Below, in pieces: positions 37,772 to 45,588 of a DNA stretch of 64,000 bases. The notes under the pieces were generated by a model. It did not search any database. It saw only the letters and a program-made list of their open reading frames with translations, and was not told the DNA's origin. This stretch comes from Mycoplana rhizolycopersici. Lineage in GTDB: Bacteria > Pseudomonadota > Alphaproteobacteria > Rhizobiales > Rhizobiaceae. The position numbers were made by a program, and so were the translations under genes. The stretch spans positions 186,001 to 250,000 of the forward strand of contig NZ_JABXYK010000004.1 of NCBI RefSeq assembly GCF_013378445.1, written 5' to 3'. How positions within the stretch are numbered: the first letter of the stretch is position 1; each line of letters begins with the position of its first letter.

Positions 37772-38788
37772 ATGAAACTTGCCACACTCAAGGATAGCAC
37801 CCGCGACGGCAGGCTGGTGGTCGTGTCGAGGGATCTGACCCGCTGTTCGGAAGTCGGGCACATCGCCCGCACATTGCAGGCGGCGCTAGACGACTGGGCG
37901 CATGCCGGTCCGCGTCTGGCTCGCGTTGCGGAAGGCATCGAAACCGGCTCGCAGCCCACCATCCGCTTTCATGAACACGAAGCGGCCTCGCCTTTGCCGC
38001 GTGCCTATCAATGGGCTGACGGTTCGGCCTATGTGAACCATGTGGAACTGGTGCGCAAAGCCCGCAACGCCGAAATGCCGACGAGTTTCTGGACCGATCC
38101 GCTGATCTATCAGGGTGGCTCGGACAGCTTTCTCGGCCCGCGCGATCCGATCGTGATGGCGGATGCAGCCTACGGCATCGACATGGAGGGGGAGATTGCG
38201 GTTGTCGTCGACGACGTGCCGATGGGCGCAAGCGTCGAAGAAGCCCGCGCTTCCATCCGGCTTGTGATGCTGGTCAATGACGTGTCGCTGCGCGGCCTAA
38301 TCCCGGGAGAACTTGCGAAGGGTTTCGGTTTCTTCCAGTCCAAGCCGTCTTCTGCGTTCTCGCCGGTTGCCGTCACGCCGGACGAACTGGGAGAGGCCTG
38401 GGATGGCGGCAGGCTGCACCTTCCGCTGCTCGTCTCGCTGAACGGCAAACCGTTCGGGCGCGCCAATGCCGGCATCGACATGACCTTCGATTTCGGCCAG
38501 CTCATCGCGCATGCGGCATGGACCCGGCCGCTGGTGGCGGGCTCCGTGATCGGCTCGGGCACGGTTTCCAACAAGCTCGATGGCGGACCGGGCAAGCCCG
38601 TATCGGAAGGGGGTGCCGGCTATTCCTGCATCGCCGAGATCCGCACCATCGAGACGATCGAGTCCGGTGCGCCCAAAACCCCGTTCATGACCTTCGGCGA
38701 CACGGTGCGCATCGAGATGAAGGACGGCGCGGGCCATTCGATCTTCGGTGCGATCGAGCAGACGGTGAAGCAATACCAACGCGACTGA
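37772..38788 (+). CDS. fahA: Fumarylacetoacetate hydrolase
   Basis: 338-residue FAH-family enzyme that splits fumarylacetoacetate into fumarate and acetoacetate, the last step of tyrosine catabolism. Acidic metal ligands appear in YGIDMEGEIAVVVDDVP, the core NDVSLRGL and FQSKPSSAFSPVA segments are present, and GSGTVSN marks the C-terminal part. GGGAGAGAG precedes the ATG. Bacterial members include other acylpyruvases, but the hmgA/maiA context favours fumarylacetoacetate. Confidence 0.9.
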   Translation: MKLATLKDSTRDGRLVVVSRDLTRCSEVGHIARTLQAALDDWAHAGPRLARVAEGIETGSQPTIRFHEHEAASPLPRAYQWADGSAYVNHVELVRKARNAEMPTSFWTDPLIYQGGSDSFLGPRDPIVMADAAYGIDMEGEIAVVVDDVPMGASVEEARASIRLVMLVNDVSLRGLIPGELAKGFGFFQSKPSSAFSPVAVTPDELGEAWDGGRLHLPLLVSLNGKPFGRANAGIDMTFDFGQLIAHAAWTRPLVAGSVIGSGTVSNKLDGGPGKPVSEGGAGYSCIAEIRTIETIESGAPKTPFMTFGDTVRIEMKDGAGHSIFGAIEQTVKQYQRD

Positions 38789-38851
38789 CGAGAGGGGCGC
38801 GTTCGACCAGTCGACGGGAGGACCCGCCCGCGTCGCGACACGGGAGACATC

Positions 38852-39526
38852 ATGTCGAACGAAACCGTTCTCTATGACTATTGGCGCTCATCGGCGAGCT
38901 ATCGGGTCCGTATCGCTCTCAACAGCCTCGGGATCGCCTATCGAACGGTACCGGTGGACCTGCTGGATGGCGAGCACAAGGCGGCTACGCATCTTCGCCG
39001 CAATCCACAAGGTCTGGTGCCCGCGCTTGAAATCGACGGTCTGATGATGACGCAATCGCTTGCGATCATAGAATACCTTGCCGAAACCCGCGGCGGATCG
39101 GGATTGCTGCCCGAAGATGCTCCCGGTCGCCAGCGGGTTCGGGCGCTCGCCTATGCGATTGCCATGGACATTCACCCGATCTGCAATCTGGGTGTGGTCG
39201 GCCACGTGATGGAATTGACGGCGGGCGACGACGTGGCGAGAAGGGCGTGGATGAGGAAGTTCATCGGCGAGGGTCTCCTGGCCGTCGACCGGATGCTGGA
39301 CGATCCGCGAACCGGGGTCTTCTGCCATGGCGATAGTCCGACGATGGCCGACATGTGCCTCGTGCCGCAGGTCTATAATGCGGAGCGATGGGGTGTCGAT
39401 CTTTCGGCGCTGGGTCGTGTACGACGCGTCGTTGACCTCTGCAACGAACGGACGGCCTTTCGTGACGGCCATCCCGACCGGGTGAAATTGCAATCCGCAA
39501 GAGATGTGCCATTTTGCGGCGAATAG
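38852..39526 (+). CDS. maiA: Maleylacetoacetate isomerase
   Basis: 224-residue glutathione-dependent isomerase of the zeta GST class. The active-site motif RSSASYRVRIAL (about 12-23) is exact, NPQGLVPALEIDG follows, TQSLAIIEYL binds glutathione, and the C-terminal helical domain includes SPTMADMCLVPQVYNAERW. It converts maleylacetoacetate to fumarylacetoacetate between HmgA and FahA. 63 bases after fahA, same strand. Confidence 0.93.
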   Translation: MSNETVLYDYWRSSASYRVRIALNSLGIAYRTVPVDLLDGEHKAATHLRRNPQGLVPALEIDGLMMTQSLAIIEYLAETRGGSGLLPEDAPGRQRVRALAYAIAMDIHPICNLGVVGHVMELTAGDDVARRAWMRKFIGEGLLAVDRMLDDPRTGVFCHGDSPTMADMCLVPQVYNAERWGVDLSALGRVRRVVDLCNERTAFRDGHPDRVKLQSARDVPFCGE

Positions 39527-39730
39527 AAGCAACGGCAGGCCCGTCATCAATGCGATGGGGCAGTGCGTCGAATCCTTGCAGCTACGGCGTTCATTTCGTC
39601 GATGGCAGGGTGCGGCGCCGTCGTTTTCCCCACGCATATGGCATTCCATTGAGAAGCATCGTGGCGCCGGTACCGCGGCGATCCAAAGCCCGCAATTGGC
39701 CGCCAGCGCGTAATCTCGGATAGACGATCC

Positions 39731-40231
39731 ATGAGCGAACCAACCCAAGCCTTTGTCCCGCGTTTTGCCGACGACCGCCTGCTGCCGCGCAACACGCTCC
39801 GTTCCCTGCCGATCGCGTTGTTGCGGGCGCGCGAGGCTGTGATGAGCCATTTTCGTCCGATGCTTGCGGCATACGATGTGACGGAGCAGCAGTGGCGGGT
39901 CATCCGCGTGCTGGCGGAGGCGGGGACGCTGGACGCTTCGGAGGTCGCCGAGAAGGCTTTCATTCTGGCGCCGAGCCTGACCCGAATGATCAAGTCGCTC
40001 GAGGAACGCGGTTACATCACCCGCAGCAAGGACAAGGAAGACGGGCGACGGATTCTGCTGGAAGTCGCTCCCGCCGGCATAGCGCTTATCAACGCGGTTA
40101 CGCCGAGCACGCATGCAATCTACACCGAAATAGAGCAGCGGTACGGAAAGGAGCGGGTGGAGCACCTGATCGACCTGCTGGAGGAGATGGCGATGCTAAA
40201 GGAGACATCGCCAGCCGGTCGCGAGCATTGA
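39731..40231 (+). CDS. hpaR: MarR-family regulator (HpaR/HmgR type)
   Basis: 166-residue winged-helix repressor. It has the HpaR-type N-terminus with RNTLRSLPIALLRAREAVM, the DNA-binding region TEQQWRVIRVLAEAGTLDAS, FILAPSLTRMIKSLEERGYI, and the wing with DKEDGRR. HpaR proteins control homoprotocatechuate or homogentisate genes. As the last gene of the tyrosine cluster it is the likely reader of the repeat upstream of hmgA (inference). It ends in a strong terminator. Confidence 0.85.
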   Translation: MSEPTQAFVPRFADDRLLPRNTLRSLPIALLRAREAVMSHFRPMLAAYDVTEQQWRVIRVLAEAGTLDASEVAEKAFILAPSLTRMIKSLEERGYITRSKDKEDGRRILLEVAPAGIALINAVTPSTHAIYTEIEQRYGKERVEHLIDLLEEMAMLKETSPAGREH

Positions 40232-40254
40232 AATGCCCTCCGAGCACCAAACGT

Positions 40255-40292
40255 AAAGCGCCTCCGCCATGACGACATGGCGGAGGCGCTTT
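40255..40292. terminator. Bidirectional rho-independent terminator
   Basis: Perfect 17-base-pair stem AAAGCGCCTCCGCCATG/CATGGCGGAGGCGCTTT with an ACGA loop, T-run on the plus side and A-run on the other. It serves the convergent regulator gene (+) and gabD (-). Confidence 0.92.
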
Positions 40293-40339
40293 TGATCTGA
40301 GCTGCTGGCGAATGGCCAAGGCACATCCGCGTGCCGGTT

Positions 40340-41821
40340 TTAGGCGACGTTCCCCATGCAGAGATATTTCATCTCCAGATAGTCGTCGGCGCCGTGCGTG
40401 GAGCCTTCGCGCCCCATGCCGGACTGCTTGATGCCGCCAAAGGGTGCCGCTTCCGAAGAGATCAGGCCCGTGTTGATGCCGACCATCCCGTATTCCAGCG
40501 CCTCGGCAACCTTCCAGACCTTCTTCAGGTCTGCGGCATAGAAATAGGCCGCAAGGCCGAATTCCGTGTCGTTTGCCTGGGCAATGACGTCCTCGACCGT
40601 CTCGAAACGGAAGAGCGGTGCCACCGGACCGAAGGTTTCCTCGCGCGCGACCTTCATCGTCCTGTCCACGCCCGTCAGGATCGTGGGGCTGAAGAAGGTG
40701 CCCTTGCCGTCGACGCGCTTGCCGCCGGCAACGACCTTTGCGCCCTTGGACACCGCATCGGCGATGTGCGCCTCGACCTTGTCGATGGCCGCCTCCTCGA
40801 TCAGCGGGCCGATCGCGACGCCAGCTTCGAAGCCGTTGCCGACAGAAAGCTGGCTCACCTTCGCGGCGAGTTTCTCGGCAAAGGTGTCGTAGATCTTCGA
40901 CTGGACGTAGATGCGGTTCGCGCAGACGCAGGTCTGGCCTGCGTTGCGGTACTTCGAAACGAGCGCTCCCTCGATGGCGGCATCGACATCGGCGTCGTCG
41001 AAGACGATGAAGGGCGCGTTGCCGCCGAGTTCGAGGCTCACCTTCTTGATCTGGTCGGAGCACTGGCGCATCAGGATGCGGCCGACTTCGGTGGAGCCGG
41101 TAAACGAGATCTTGCGGACCTTTGGGTTGAAGCAGAGCTCTTTGCCGATCGCCGGGCCGTCGGTGCCGATGACGACGTTGAATACGCCGGCGGGAACGCC
41201 CGCCTTCTCCGCAAGTACTGCGAGGGCAAGCGCCGATAGCGGCGTCTGCTCCGCCGGCTTGGAAACCACCGTGCAGCCGACCGCGAGCGCCGGCGCCACC
41301 TTGCGAGCGATCATCGCGGAGGGGAAGTTCCACGGGGTGATCGTTCCGACGACCCCGACGGGCTGCTTGATCACCAGCATGCGCTTGTCGGCGGACGGGG
41401 CGGGTATGGTTTCGCCGTTGATGCGCTTGGCTTCTTCCGCATACCACTCGACGTAGGACGCGGCGTAGAGGATTTCGCCTCTCGCGTCCGCGAGCGGCTT
41501 GCCCATCTCTGCAGTCAGGATCGCTGCGAGTTCGTCGGCATTGGCGATCATGAGGTCGTGCAGCTTGCGCAGGATGGCGCTGCGCTCCTTGGCAGGCCGT
41601 GCGGCCCAGGGACCTTGTGCCTTGTATGCGGCGTCGATGGCAGCAGCGGTCTCCTCCGCCCCCATCTCCGGCAGTGTGGCCAGCTTTTCGCCGGTCGCTG
41701 GATTGAGAACATCGAAGGTCGAACTGCCGTTGCCGCCGACCCAGCTGCCGTTGACATAGCCGGAATCGCGCAGGAAATCCGTGGATTTCAGGTGCCTGGT
41801 AAGGGCGTCGTAGAAGGCCAT
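40340..41821 (-). CDS. gabD: Succinate-semialdehyde dehydrogenase
   Basis: 493-residue aldehyde dehydrogenase that oxidises succinate semialdehyde to succinate, usually with NADP+. The family start with GYVNGSWVGG, the catalytic segment SLELGGNAPFIVFDDAD (Glu about 260) and AGQTCVCANRIYVQ (nucleophile Cys about 295) are present, and EYGMVGINTG lies near the end. The second Cys two residues after the nucleophile is as in GabD. Downstream of gabT on the same strand, it completes GABA breakdown. 2-oxoglutarate semialdehyde from the uronate pathway is a possible additional substrate (inference). Confidence 0.92.
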   Translation of the reverse strand: MAFYDALTRHLKSTDFLRDSGYVNGSWVGGNGSSTFDVLNPATGEKLATLPEMGAEETAAAIDAAYKAQGPWAARPAKERSAILRKLHDLMIANADELAAILTAEMGKPLADARGEILYAASYVEWYAEEAKRINGETIPAPSADKRMLVIKQPVGVVGTITPWNFPSAMIARKVAPALAVGCTVVSKPAEQTPLSALALAVLAEKAGVPAGVFNVVIGTDGPAIGKELCFNPKVRKISFTGSTEVGRILMRQCSDQIKKVSLELGGNAPFIVFDDADVDAAIEGALVSKYRNAGQTCVCANRIYVQSKIYDTFAEKLAAKVSQLSVGNGFEAGVAIGPLIEEAAIDKVEAHIADAVSKGAKVVAGGKRVDGKGTFFSPTILTGVDRTMKVAREETFGPVAPLFRFETVEDVIAQANDTEFGLAAYFYAADLKKVWKVAEALEYGMVGINTGLISSEAAPFGGIKQSGMGREGSTHGADDYLEMKYLCMGNVA

Positions 41822-41912
41822 TTCGTCATTCCTTCAGGTATCACGCAGGGTGCGCCCGGACGGTCTTGTCCAGGCGTGGTTGCTGTGGGCAGGTTGCAGG
41901 TTCGGCCTTGCG

Positions 41913-43190
41913 TCAGCCGCGGGCTTCGATGATCGCGGCTTCGAGGATATCGAGAGCTTCGGCGAAGACCTCGTCCTGAACCGTGAGTGGCGCAAGGAAG
42001 CGGATGACGTTGCCGTGGACGCCGCAGGTGAGCAGGATCAGGCCCTTCTCAAGAGCCTTGAGCCGCACCTTGTTGGCAAAGTCCGCACTCGGCAGCTTGG
42101 TCGTCATGTCGTTGAACTCGACCGCGTTCATGAATCCGGGCCCGCGCACGTCGACGATTTCCGGAACCTTGTCCCGCAGCGATTCAAGACGCTGCTTGAG
42201 GCGGTTGCCCAGGTTGGTGGCGCGGTTGCAGAGATCCTCGTCCTTGATCACGTCGATTACGGCGTGCGCCGCGGCCACGCCCAGCGGGTTGCCGGCATAG
42301 GTGCCGCCGAGGCCGCCCGGGCCTGGCGCGTCCATGATCTCCGCACGGCCGGTCACAGCCGCAATCGGGAAGCCGCCGCCGAGGCCCTTGGCCATCGTCG
42401 TCAGATCCGCCACGACGCCGTGATGCTCCATGGCGAAGAGCTTGCCGGTGCGGGCGAAGCCGGTCTGCACTTCGTCGGCAATCAACAGGATGCCGTGCTG
42501 GTCGCAGATTTCGCGGATCTGCTTCAGGAATGCCGTGGTTGCCGGGTAAAATCCGCCTTCGCCCTGCACAGGCTCGATGATGATCGCGGCGACGCGGTTC
42601 GGGTCCACATCGGCGGCAAACAGCTTCTTCAGCGAAGCGAGCGACTGTTCCGCCGTCTGGCCATGCAGCTCGACGGGGAAGGGGATGTGGAAGACGTCGC
42701 CCGGCATCGCGCCGAAGCCGACCTTGTAGGGAACGACCTTGCCCGTCAGCGCCATGCCCATGAAGGTGCGGCCGTGGAAGCCGCCGCCGAAAGCAACGAC
42801 CGCCTGGCGGGCGGTCGCGGCGCGGGCGATCTTTACGGCATTTTCGACGGCTTCTGCGCCAGTCGTCACGAAGATTGTCTTCTTGGCGAAGTTACCGGGG
42901 ACGAGCTGGTTCAGACGCTCGGCAAGCTCAACGTAGTTCTCGTAAGGAACGACCTGGTGGCAGGTGTGGGTGAAGCGGTCCAGCTGCTTCTTGACCGCTT
43001 CGATGACGCGCGGATGCCGGTGGCCGGTGTTGACCACCGCGATGCCCGCGGCGAAGTCGATGTAGCGGTTGCCTTCCTTGTCCCAGATCTCCGAATTCTC
43101 GGCGCGGTCGGCATAAATCTGCGTGGTCATGCCAACCCCACGGGAGATGGCAGCGTTCTTGCGGTCTGTAAGGGAGGAGGTCGCGGTCAT
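41913..43190 (-). CDS. gabT: 4-aminobutyrate aminotransferase
   Basis: 425-residue class III PLP aminotransferase that moves the amino group of GABA to 2-oxoglutarate, yielding succinate semialdehyde and glutamate. Family features: N-terminal NAAISRGVGMTTQIYADRAE, AAGIAVVNTGHRHP, FHGRTFMGMALTGK, DEVQTGFARTG and the PLP lysine in TMAKGLGGG. AGGA lies eight bases before the ATG. It precedes gabD by 91 bases and is divergent from the triple-domain regulator, with tandem dyads between. Confidence 0.94.
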   Translation of the reverse strand: MTATSSLTDRKNAAISRGVGMTTQIYADRAENSEIWDKEGNRYIDFAAGIAVVNTGHRHPRVIEAVKKQLDRFTHTCHQVVPYENYVELAERLNQLVPGNFAKKTIFVTTGAEAVENAVKIARAATARQAVVAFGGGFHGRTFMGMALTGKVVPYKVGFGAMPGDVFHIPFPVELHGQTAEQSLASLKKLFAADVDPNRVAAIIIEPVQGEGGFYPATTAFLKQIREICDQHGILLIADEVQTGFARTGKLFAMEHHGVVADLTTMAKGLGGGFPIAAVTGRAEIMDAPGPGGLGGTYAGNPLGVAAAHAVIDVIKDEDLCNRATNLGNRLKQRLESLRDKVPEIVDVRGPGFMNAVEFNDMTTKLPSADFANKVRLKALEKGLILLTCGVHGNVIRFLAPLTVQDEVFAEALDILEAAIIEARG

Positions 43191-43224
43191 GATGCAGATC
43201 CTGGCGCTAGAGAAAGGCTATATC

Positions 43225-43275
43225 TTGCATTTTTTCTGCAAGACTTTGTGGAATAGCTACATTTTTTCTGTAAGA
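43225..43275. promoter_or_regulatory. Tandem operator-like dyads between gabT and its regulator
   Basis: Two near-identical 19-base units, TTGCATTTTTTCTGCAAGA (43225-43243) and CTACATTTTTTCTGTAAGA (43257-43275). Each is an inverted repeat (TTGCA/TGCAA and TACA/TGTA) around TTTTTTC. Changes between copies are paired, so symmetry is kept. They are 32 bases apart, about three helical turns. Confidence 0.75.
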
Positions 43276-43394
43276 TTGCAACGGGTATTTTGTTACTGAA
43301 CGGCCCTTTCGACAACGGCGGGAAACGTCGTGCCACGCACCGCTTCGCAAGCTGTTATAACGCGGCAATTATACAGGAATCAGGATTGATTGGC

Positions 43395-44222
43395 ATGAGC
43401 GAGCGGGACAACGTTCACTACAAAGTAGCGGAGGCGGCCCGCATGGCCGGCGTCTCCGCGTCCACGCTCCGCCTTTGGGAAAGTCAGGGGCTGGTCGTGC
43501 CCGGACGTTCGGACACCGGCCACCGGCAATATAGTGCCGATGATGTGGCGCGACTGAAGAAAATCGCCTGGTACCGCACCGAGCGGGGCCTGAATCCGGC
43601 GGCGATACGGCAGGCGCTGGACAGCGAGGGCGCCGGCTTGGAGGCGGGCGCCGCCATGACGGTTGTCGATGGTGATGCATCGCTTGGTGTGGGCCGCAAG
43701 TTCCGGGCCTTGCGTCATGCGGCAGGCAGGACGCTCGACCAGGTCGCAGGCGACATCGGCATTGCGACCTCCGTGCTTTCGACGTTCGAGCGCACGTCTC
43801 AGGGGGTGACGTTCCGGGTGATGCACGACCTTGCAGAATACTATGGCACCACGGTCTCGAAGCTGTCGGGCGAGGACGAGGCCGAGCTGCGCAGCCTCGT
43901 GCGCGCCGGCGAGTGGAAGTTCTGGCCGGAGACGTCACCGGGCGTGACCGTGCAGGTGTTGGCGGACGGGCGCAACATGATGGATTGCCATCGCTTCGTG
44001 CTGTCCCCCGGCGCCTCGAGCGACGGGGCCTACCGGCACGAGGGCGAGGAATTTATCCATGTGCTTTCCGGTCGTTTCGAGATGGTGCTGGACGGGGACG
44101 AGTTCCACGACCTTGGACCGGGGGACTCGCTCTATTTCGACAGCCGCCGCCATCATTCCTGGCGCAATCGCCACGACGGCGAGACGGTGCTCATCTGGAT
44201 CAATACCCCGCCGACGTTCTGA
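43395..44222 (+). CDS. Three-domain regulator: MerR-type HTH, XRE-type HTH and cupin
   Basis: 275-residue protein with an unusual order of domains. Residues 8-75 form a MerR-type DNA-binding domain (HYKVAEAARMAGVSASTLRL then SDTGHRQYSADDV). Residues 98-156 form an XRE-like HTH (RKFRALRHAAGRTLDQVAGD, SVLSTFERTSQG). Residues 198-272 form a cupin (HEGEEFIHVLSGRFEMVLDG, GPGDSLYFDSRRHHSW), with His215, Glu218/219 and His254 but no HxH. XRE-cupin proteins such as PuuR control polyamine/GABA genes; the extra MerR domain is the odd part. It is divergent from gabT, so GABA or a related metabolite is the likely signal (inference). The start at 43395 is chosen by domain fit. Confidence 0.85.
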   Translation: MSERDNVHYKVAEAARMAGVSASTLRLWESQGLVVPGRSDTGHRQYSADDVARLKKIAWYRTERGLNPAAIRQALDSEGAGLEAGAAMTVVDGDASLGVGRKFRALRHAAGRTLDQVAGDIGIATSVLSTFERTSQGVTFRVMHDLAEYYGTTVSKLSGEDEAELRSLVRAGEWKFWPETSPGVTVQVLADGRNMMDCHRFVLSPGASSDGAYRHEGEEFIHVLSGRFEMVLDGDEFHDLGPGDSLYFDSRRHHSWRNRHDGETVLIWINTPPTF

Positions 44223-44272
44223 GACCTGTACGGTTTCGCGCGATTGCAGACGGGTCGTTTCTTACCAATGCG

Positions 44273-45502
44273 CTATTGAACTGTCGGCGACGGCCGGGCG
44301 CATTGTTGGAAGGCGACAGTCGGCTGCGCGGGCGCACGCTGCCGAGAGATCGGGCCGGGATCCGGCTCCCGGGGCGGCTGGCACTCGATTGTTATCCCCA
44401 CGATGCCGTCCCAACCCTTCAGGATGATGTCCCGTGCCCGCTGCTGTTCCTCGATGGTCGGGAAAACGGGTTCGGCGCGACCGCTTTTTCCGTCGCTCTC
44501 GGGGCTCGGCAGGTCCTGCAGGAGGTTCACCGGAACCTTGCGTTCCCGCAGCAGCGCTCCAAGCCGGATCGGGTGGCAGCGGCCGGCAAGCATGATCAGT
44601 TGCACCTCGTCTGAATAAAGATGTTCCATCCAGAGCCGTGCAGCATTCGGACGCCGCGCATATGCGCTGATGGCCTGCGCATAAACGCCGGCCACGATGC
44701 CTGTTCGCGGACGGACGACGGTGATGCGCGTCTTGCCCGCAAGTGCATCGCGATCGCCGAGTGCCAGATGATCCCAGCGGATCAGAACTGGTGTGCGGCC
44801 GTCAGCAAGGGTTTCGGCGTTGCCGATCATGGGTGCGAGATTGCCGCGCCGGTTCAGTTCGGCAAAAAACTCCAGTCCGCGCTGAGCAGCCTCCTCGATC
44901 CGCCCATTCGTTGCCGAGAGGCCCGCGGCCAGCACCGTCTGGATCGTCTGGTTCGAGCCTGGCGCGCCGGCGATCCCGATCGCATTCCTGAACTCCGGCG
45001 ATGCGAGGTCCGGCCAATCAACGGGAAGGCGGGCGACACGGTCGGCATTCACTTCAAAGACGAGGAGCCCATAGTAATCGCCGTACCAATAGCCGTTAGG
45101 ATCCTTTGCCGCCTCGGGAATGGAATCCCATTTCGATACCTTATACGGTTGCAGCAACCCCTCGCTTCTTGCGGCTTCCGCGAAGGACAGACCCACGTCG
45201 ATGACGTCCGGCACCATCGGATCGTCATTGCCACGACTTGCTCGAACAATATCGAGTTCCGTCTCTGAAGACGCTTCCGGTTGCAATTCGTCCACCGCCA
45301 GGCCGTACCGCGCCTTGAAGCCGTCGATGATGCGACCGTAATTGCACCAGTCTCGCGGCAGGGCGATCACCGCAAGACGCCCCTCCTTTTGGGCCGCCGC
45401 CACGAGTTCGTCCGGCGGAGCGGCCGCCGCAATGATGGTGGTTGCAAAAAGCACAAATGCCGATGTTGCAAGAAAGCCCGTCGCTGCCGGCAATCGTCTC
45501 AT
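44273..45502 (-). CDS. Orphan periplasmic ABC-type solute-binding protein
   Basis: 409-residue secreted protein. Signal peptide about 1-28 (RRLP start, hydrophobic ATSAFVLFATTIIAAAA). The mature part resembles iron/polyamine/spermidine-type binding proteins (extracellular solute-binding family 1): PPDELVAAAQKEGRLAVIAL, FKARYGLAVDELQPEASS, and a hinge with NADRVARLPVDWPDL. GGAGGGG precedes the ATG at 45502. There is no permease or ATPase beside it, so it may feed a transporter elsewhere. The last 30 residues are proline- and arginine-rich and look like an extension. Confidence 0.75.
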   Translation of the reverse strand: MRRLPAATGFLATSAFVLFATTIIAAAAPPDELVAAAQKEGRLAVIALPRDWCNYGRIIDGFKARYGLAVDELQPEASSETELDIVRASRGNDDPMVPDVIDVGLSFAEAARSEGLLQPYKVSKWDSIPEAAKDPNGYWYGDYYGLLVFEVNADRVARLPVDWPDLASPEFRNAIGIAGAPGSNQTIQTVLAAGLSATNGRIEEAAQRGLEFFAELNRRGNLAPMIGNAETLADGRTPVLIRWDHLALGDRDALAGKTRITVVRPRTGIVAGVYAQAISAYARRPNAARLWMEHLYSDEVQLIMLAGRCHPIRLGALLRERKVPVNLLQDLPSPESDGKSGRAEPVFPTIEEQQRARDIILKGWDGIVGITIECQPPREPDPGPISRQRAPAQPTVAFQQCARPSPTVQ

Positions 45503-45588
45503 CGTCGCCCCTCCATCCCACCGTGGACAACGCGGCAGAATTCTACCACTTCGGCGGAGTGCAGGCCATGCTGGCGATGCGTGGCGAC

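Noticed and set aside
40255-40292. Long palindrome considered as a REP or mobile-element repeat
   Set aside because: It occurs once, sits between convergent genes and has a T-run: a terminator.
44273-45502. Binding protein considered as part of a GABA transporter
   Set aside because: No permease or ATPase lies beside it and its look is closer to iron/polyamine binders than to amino acid binders.
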